This document shows, in pieces, positions 13,180 to 15,372 of a stretch of 15,372 nucleotides of DNA; position 1 is the stretch's first letter, and each line of letters starts with the position of its first letter. Where the stretch lies: positions 1-15,372 of the forward strand of contig CAYZCE010000033.1 of NCBI GenBank assembly GCA_964476835.1. The letters run 5' to 3'. The notes beneath the pieces are model-generated. The model did not search any database and was not told the origin of the DNA. It worked only from the letters and a program-made list of their open reading frames with translations. This DNA comes from PALSA-926 sp964476835 (lineage in GTDB: Bacteria; Pseudomonadota; Alphaproteobacteria; Micavibrionales; UBA2020). The position numbers and the translations under genes were made by a program.

Positions 13180-14064
13180 ATGCTCGACCTGACTGCCGGA
13201 CTGAAACCCAAGACGCCCGCCGCCGCCTTCATCAAAGACGCGGACGAGGCGACGTTCGAGAAAGAAGTTCTCGAGGCCTCGATGGAGCGTCCCATCATCG
13301 TCGATTTCTGGGCGACGTGGTGCGGGCCGTGCAAGCAGCTGACGCCGGTGCTTGAGAAGGCCGTCATGGAAGCGCAGGGCGCCGTGATGCTGGTCAAGGT
13401 CGACGTCGATGCCAATCAGGGCGTCGCGCAGGCATTGCGCGTGCAATCGGTGCCGACCGTTTACGCGTTCTTCAAGGGCCGCCCGGTCGACGGTTTTTCC
13501 GGCGCGCAGCCTGAATCGGCGGTGCGCGCCTTTGTCGAGCGCCTCAAGACTCTCGCCGGGCCGCCCCCGCTTACGGGTGCCGAGCAAGTCGCGAAACTGA
13601 TGACGGAAGCCGACGGATTTTTCCGCGAGGGAAAGATCGAGGAAGCGATGTCGCGTTTCGCCGCCGTGCTCGACGCCGACGGCGACAACATGGAAGCGCT
13701 CGGCGGCATCGGCTGGTGCCTGCTGACGATGGGCGACGCCCATGCTGCGCGCGACATGCTGGCCGAACTGACGCCGGAGCAGGTGAAATCGCCGCGCCTT
13801 GCCGGCCTGACGTTCATCCTGTCGGTCGTGCCGGAAGCGGATGGCGATGACAAGCAGACGGCCTATGCAAGCGCGCAACGCAAGATCGCCGAAGGCCAGG
13901 TCGAGCAAGGCATCGACGCACTTGTTGCACTGATCAAAAAAGACCGCGCGTGGCAGGACGCCAAGGCGAAGACGTTCCTGATTTCCGTGTTTGACGCGCT
14001 CGGCAACGCGCACCCGCTGACGGGCCCTGGCCGCCGCAAACTCTCGGCGGTGCTGTTCTCATGA
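13180..14064 (+). CDS. cnoX: CnoX/YbbN-like thioredoxin-TPR co-chaperone
   Basis: This 294-residue protein has an N-terminal thioredoxin domain (about 20-110) with the redox motif W47-C48-G49-P50-C51 and the cis-proline P92 in VQSVPTVYAFFKG. The C-terminal part (about 125-290) is helical with TPR-like units such as AEQVAKLMTEADGFFREGKIEEA. That layout and length match the CnoX/YbbN family, holdase co-chaperones that protect substrates from over-oxidation and pass them to GroEL. E. coli CnoX lacks the CGPC pair; this one retains it, as many alphaproteobacterial members do, so reductase activity is possible. AAGGAA at 13168-13173 lies 6 bases before the ATG. It overlaps the next gene as ATGA. 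There is no signal peptide, so it should act in the cytoplasm. Confidence 0.88.
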   Translation: MLDLTAGLKPKTPAAAFIKDADEATFEKEVLEASMERPIIVDFWATWCGPCKQLTPVLEKAVMEAQGAVMLVKVDVDANQGVAQALRVQSVPTVYAFFKGRPVDGFSGAQPESAVRAFVERLKTLAGPPPLTGAEQVAKLMTEADGFFREGKIEEAMSRFAAVLDADGDNMEALGGIGWCLLTMGDAHAARDMLAELTPEQVKSPRLAGLTFILSVVPEADGDDKQTAYASAQRKIAEGQVEQGIDALVALIKKDRAWQDAKAKTFLISVFDALGNAHPLTGPGRRKLSAVLFS

Positions 14065-14246
14065 GCGAATCGAAAAAAGCCGATCCCAAGCTGCTCGAGC
14101 TCCTGGTCTGCCCGCTGACCAAGACGCCGCTCGTCTATGACGCGGAGAAGCAGGAACTCATCAGCACCCAGGCCGGCCTCGCCTTTCCGATCCGCGAGGG
14201 CATTCCCATCATGCTGATCGACGAAGCGCGCAAGCTGCCGGAATAA
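14061..14246 (+). CDS. Trm112 family (UPF0434/YcaR-like) small protein
   Basis: This 61-residue protein starts at an ATGA overlap with the cnoX-like gene. The sequence DPKLLELLVCPLTKTPLVYD, then AGLAFPIREGIPIMLIDEAR, matches the Trm112/UPF0434 family. Eukaryotic and archaeal Trm112 activates methyltransferases; bacterial members are small zinc-ribbon-like proteins of uncertain role. Only one cysteine remains (CPLTK in place of CPxCK), as in other alphaproteobacterial members, so classic four-cysteine zinc binding is unlikely. In many alphaproteobacteria a Lon-substrate-binding-domain gene lies between these two genes (from memory); here they are directly coupled. The gene ends 5 bases from a convergent minus-strand gene. 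Confidence 0.9.
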   Translation: MSESKKADPKLLELLVCPLTKTPLVYDAEKQELISTQAGLAFPIREGIPIMLIDEARKLPE

Positions 14247-14251
14247 TCCGG
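14238..14251. other. Short hairpin between convergent genes
   Basis: CCGGA (14238-14242) pairs with TCCGG (14247-14251) around a 4-base loop, spanning the stop of the Trm112-like gene and reaching the stop of the convergent minus-strand gene. It is symmetric and could weakly slow transcription from both sides, but it lacks a T run on either strand. Confidence 0.3.
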
Positions 14252-14605
14252 TCAGGTGATCTTGAACTGGTTGCTCAGACGCCAGACGCCTTCTGCGTCT
14301 TTTTCAATGCTGCCGACAATGTAGTGATCCTCCCGGTCGCCATTATGCCATGCATTGCGACCATCGATAGTGAGGCTAAGGCCGTAACCGATCTGGCTGG
14401 CGGCGTAGTTCATTTCTTGCGCCAAGGTGCTTTTGTGCAAAATATAATCGCCTGATTTCACTTTTATTTCGGAATCGATGATTCGCTCATCAAAGCGCCG
14501 GCCGCGCATATCTATGTCGCGTTTAAGGTGCGTAGAAATTTCTTTTCCCGCATGGCACTGGAATTGGGCGATTAACGTTTCTGCGGGTGTTTTGCACGGG
14601 TTCAT
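14252..14605 (-). CDS. Orphan small protein, paralogue of the gene at 14673-15014
   Basis: I do not recognise this 117-residue protein. It is related to its upstream neighbour: both contain KTPxExLxAQFQ, then AGKE near the N-terminus, a MIDSK/IIDSE segment, LxIDG in the middle, and a C-terminus of VGxxEKDAxGxWRLxxQFKI. Most similarity is at the two ends. There is no signal peptide or membrane segment. The frame is open back to 14770, but that overlaps the neighbour and lacks family similarity. Two adjacent ATG codons exist (14608 and 14605). AGGA at 14611-14614 sits 2 bases from the first and 5 from the second, so the second is preferred. A 67-base gap separates it from the upstream gene, so the two are probably co-transcribed. 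Function unknown. Confidence 0.8.
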   Translation of the reverse strand: MNPCKTPAETLIAQFQCHAGKEISTHLKRDIDMRGRRFDERIIDSEIKVKSGDYILHKSTLAQEMNYAASQIGYGLSLTIDGRNAWHNGDREDHYIVGSIEKDAEGVWRLSNQFKIT

Positions 14606-14741
14606 CATTTTCCTATACAGTGAAGTTGTTACAAATCGTTTTGACTTATGGCGTGGCGCGGAAGGTTGATGGTTAGCTGATTTTGAATTGGCCGCCCAGA
14701 CGCCAGATGCCTTTGGCGTCTTTTTCGACGTTGCCGACAAC
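14260..14741 (-). repeat. Direct repeat from duplication of the orphan pair
   Basis: Bases around 14260-14320 and 14681-14741 are clearly alike at DNA level; for example CAGACGCCAGA, then GCGTCTTTTTC and TGCCGACAA occur in the same order in each. They encode the shared C-terminal segment of the two orphan proteins and are the trace of a tandem duplication. Confidence 0.75.
14611..14614 (-). promoter_or_regulatory. Ribosome site deciding the start at 14605
   Basis: On the minus strand AGGA lies 2 bases before the ATG at 14608 and 5 before the ATG at 14605. The usual spacing favours the second ATG, giving a protein beginning MNPCKTPAETL. Confidence 0.5.
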
Positions 14742-15014
14742 CCATTTGTCCACCTGATGCAGAGAAGCATCGGGGAGCATTGTCGCGACGCCGTCGATAT
14801 TGAGGATCAGGCCGCGGTCGGCCTTGGCGGCGGCTTTGCGCATTTTATCGATCAGGCGCGTTTTGCTATCGATCATTTGCTTGGCATAGCGATGCCCGAG
14901 ATCATCCACGCCGCGATCAAAGTACGTCGCAACTTCTTTTCCCGCATAGCGCTGGAACTGGGCGGTCAGCTTTTCTTCGGGGGTTTTCTTGCTGCTGAGA
15001 AAATCGAAAAACAT
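14673..15014 (-). CDS. Orphan small protein, upstream member of a tandem paralogous pair
   Basis: This 113-residue protein of unknown function starts with MFFDFLSSKKTPEEKL, continues with a charged helical region (AGKEVATYFDRGVDDLGHRYAKQMIDSKTRL contains alternating charges; residues about 25-66), then LILNIDG and a C-terminal strand pair ending EKDAKGIWRLGGQFKIS. It shares both ends with the gene at 14252-14605. On the minus strand AGGAG (15021-15025) lies 6 bases before the ATG, a good ribosome site. A candidate promoter is at 15064-15092. No signal peptide or membrane segment is present. An opposite-strand frame (14688-15032) covers the same bases but has no ribosome site or paralogue, while the minus-strand reading has a protein-level relative next to it, which settles the strand. 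Confidence 0.83.
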   Translation of the reverse strand: MFFDFLSSKKTPEEKLTAQFQRYAGKEVATYFDRGVDDLGHRYAKQMIDSKTRLIDKMRKAAAKADRGLILNIDGVATMLPDASLHQVDKWVVGNVEKDAKGIWRLGGQFKIS

Positions 15015-15063
15015 GGCGTGCTCCTGAAATGATGTTGTTCAAAAAGAAGTGAAAGTATGCGAT

Positions 15064-15092
15064 ATAGTATTATACATAAAGCATAGAGTCAA
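15064..15092 (-). promoter_or_regulatory. Candidate promoter for the orphan pair
   Basis: On the minus strand TTGACT (15087-15092) and TACTAT (15064-15069) are separated by 17 bases in an AT-rich region of about 80 bases. A nearby TATAAT on the same strand lies only 12 bases from the TTGACT, too close for that pair, but could be used with another -35. Confidence 0.5.
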
Positions 15093-15133
15093 TAGTTTTA
15101 GAGCGCATAAAGGTTACTGATTTTTCAGGAGAA

Positions 15134-15370
<237 letters not shown>

Positions 15371-15372
15371 GA

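Noticed and set aside
12331..14013. A 560-codon antisense frame over ankyrin members 9-10 and the cnoX-like gene
   Set aside because: It crosses several well-supported sense genes and shows only GC-driven openness.
14606..14770. N-terminal extension of the orphan minus-strand gene
   Set aside because: It overlaps the neighbouring paralogue, has no similarity to it, and lacks a ribosome site.
14688..15032. Plus-strand frame of 114 codons
   Set aside because: The opposite strand has a good ribosome site and a tandem paralogue, which shows where the coding lies.

Overview
The window looks like chromosomal DNA from a GC-rich (roughly 60% or more by eye) free-living-type alphaproteobacterium. 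The reasons are the gene order mdh-sucC-sucD-sucA-sucB, the CPLTK form of the Trm112/UPF0434 protein, and a CnoX/YbbN-type thioredoxin-TPR gene placed directly before it. I cannot assign a genus.

Layout. (1) 1-512: the C-terminal half of malate dehydrogenase, closed by a strong intrinsic terminator. (2) 648-1202: an orphan Gly-rich, single-pass membrane protein with a duplicated C-terminal domain. It has its own promoter and its own terminator and sits between mdh and sucC. (3) 1321-7477: a compact sucC-sucD-sucA-sucB operon encoding succinyl-CoA synthetase and the E1 and E2 subunits of 2-oxoglutarate dehydrogenase. No E3 (lpd) gene follows. (4) 7576-13131: ten consecutive small ankyrin-repeat genes behind a near-perfect sigma70 promoter. 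Most are joined by ATGA or GTGA stop/start overlaps. (5) 13180-14246: a CnoX-like thioredoxin-TPR co-chaperone overlapping a Trm112-like gene. (6) 14252-15014, minus strand: two tandem paralogous orphan genes. (7) 15134-15372, minus strand: the C-terminal end of uvrA.

The part that looks new is region 4. All ten proteins (153 to 214 residues, no signal peptide or membrane segment) share one plan: a short N-terminal helical cap with the pattern IxxFVxAAGxG...YPxxID, three or four divergent ankyrin repeats, and a C-terminal tail of the form PR[RK][NS]PFxxKGP[KR]. The tail is the best-conserved part although the repeats have diverged widely. The NPF codons differ synonymously between copies, which points to selection on the protein tail. 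In eight of nine junctions the tail codons also supply a purine-rich Shine-Dalgarno-like sequence for the next gene. This suggests a family of interchangeable binding modules made together and recognised by one common partner through the tail. The partner and the role are unknown; I found no toxin, nuclease, secretion or phage gene beside them.

The flanking genes are ordinary housekeeping genes. The ankyrin array appears to occupy the position after sucB where many alphaproteobacteria have lpd.
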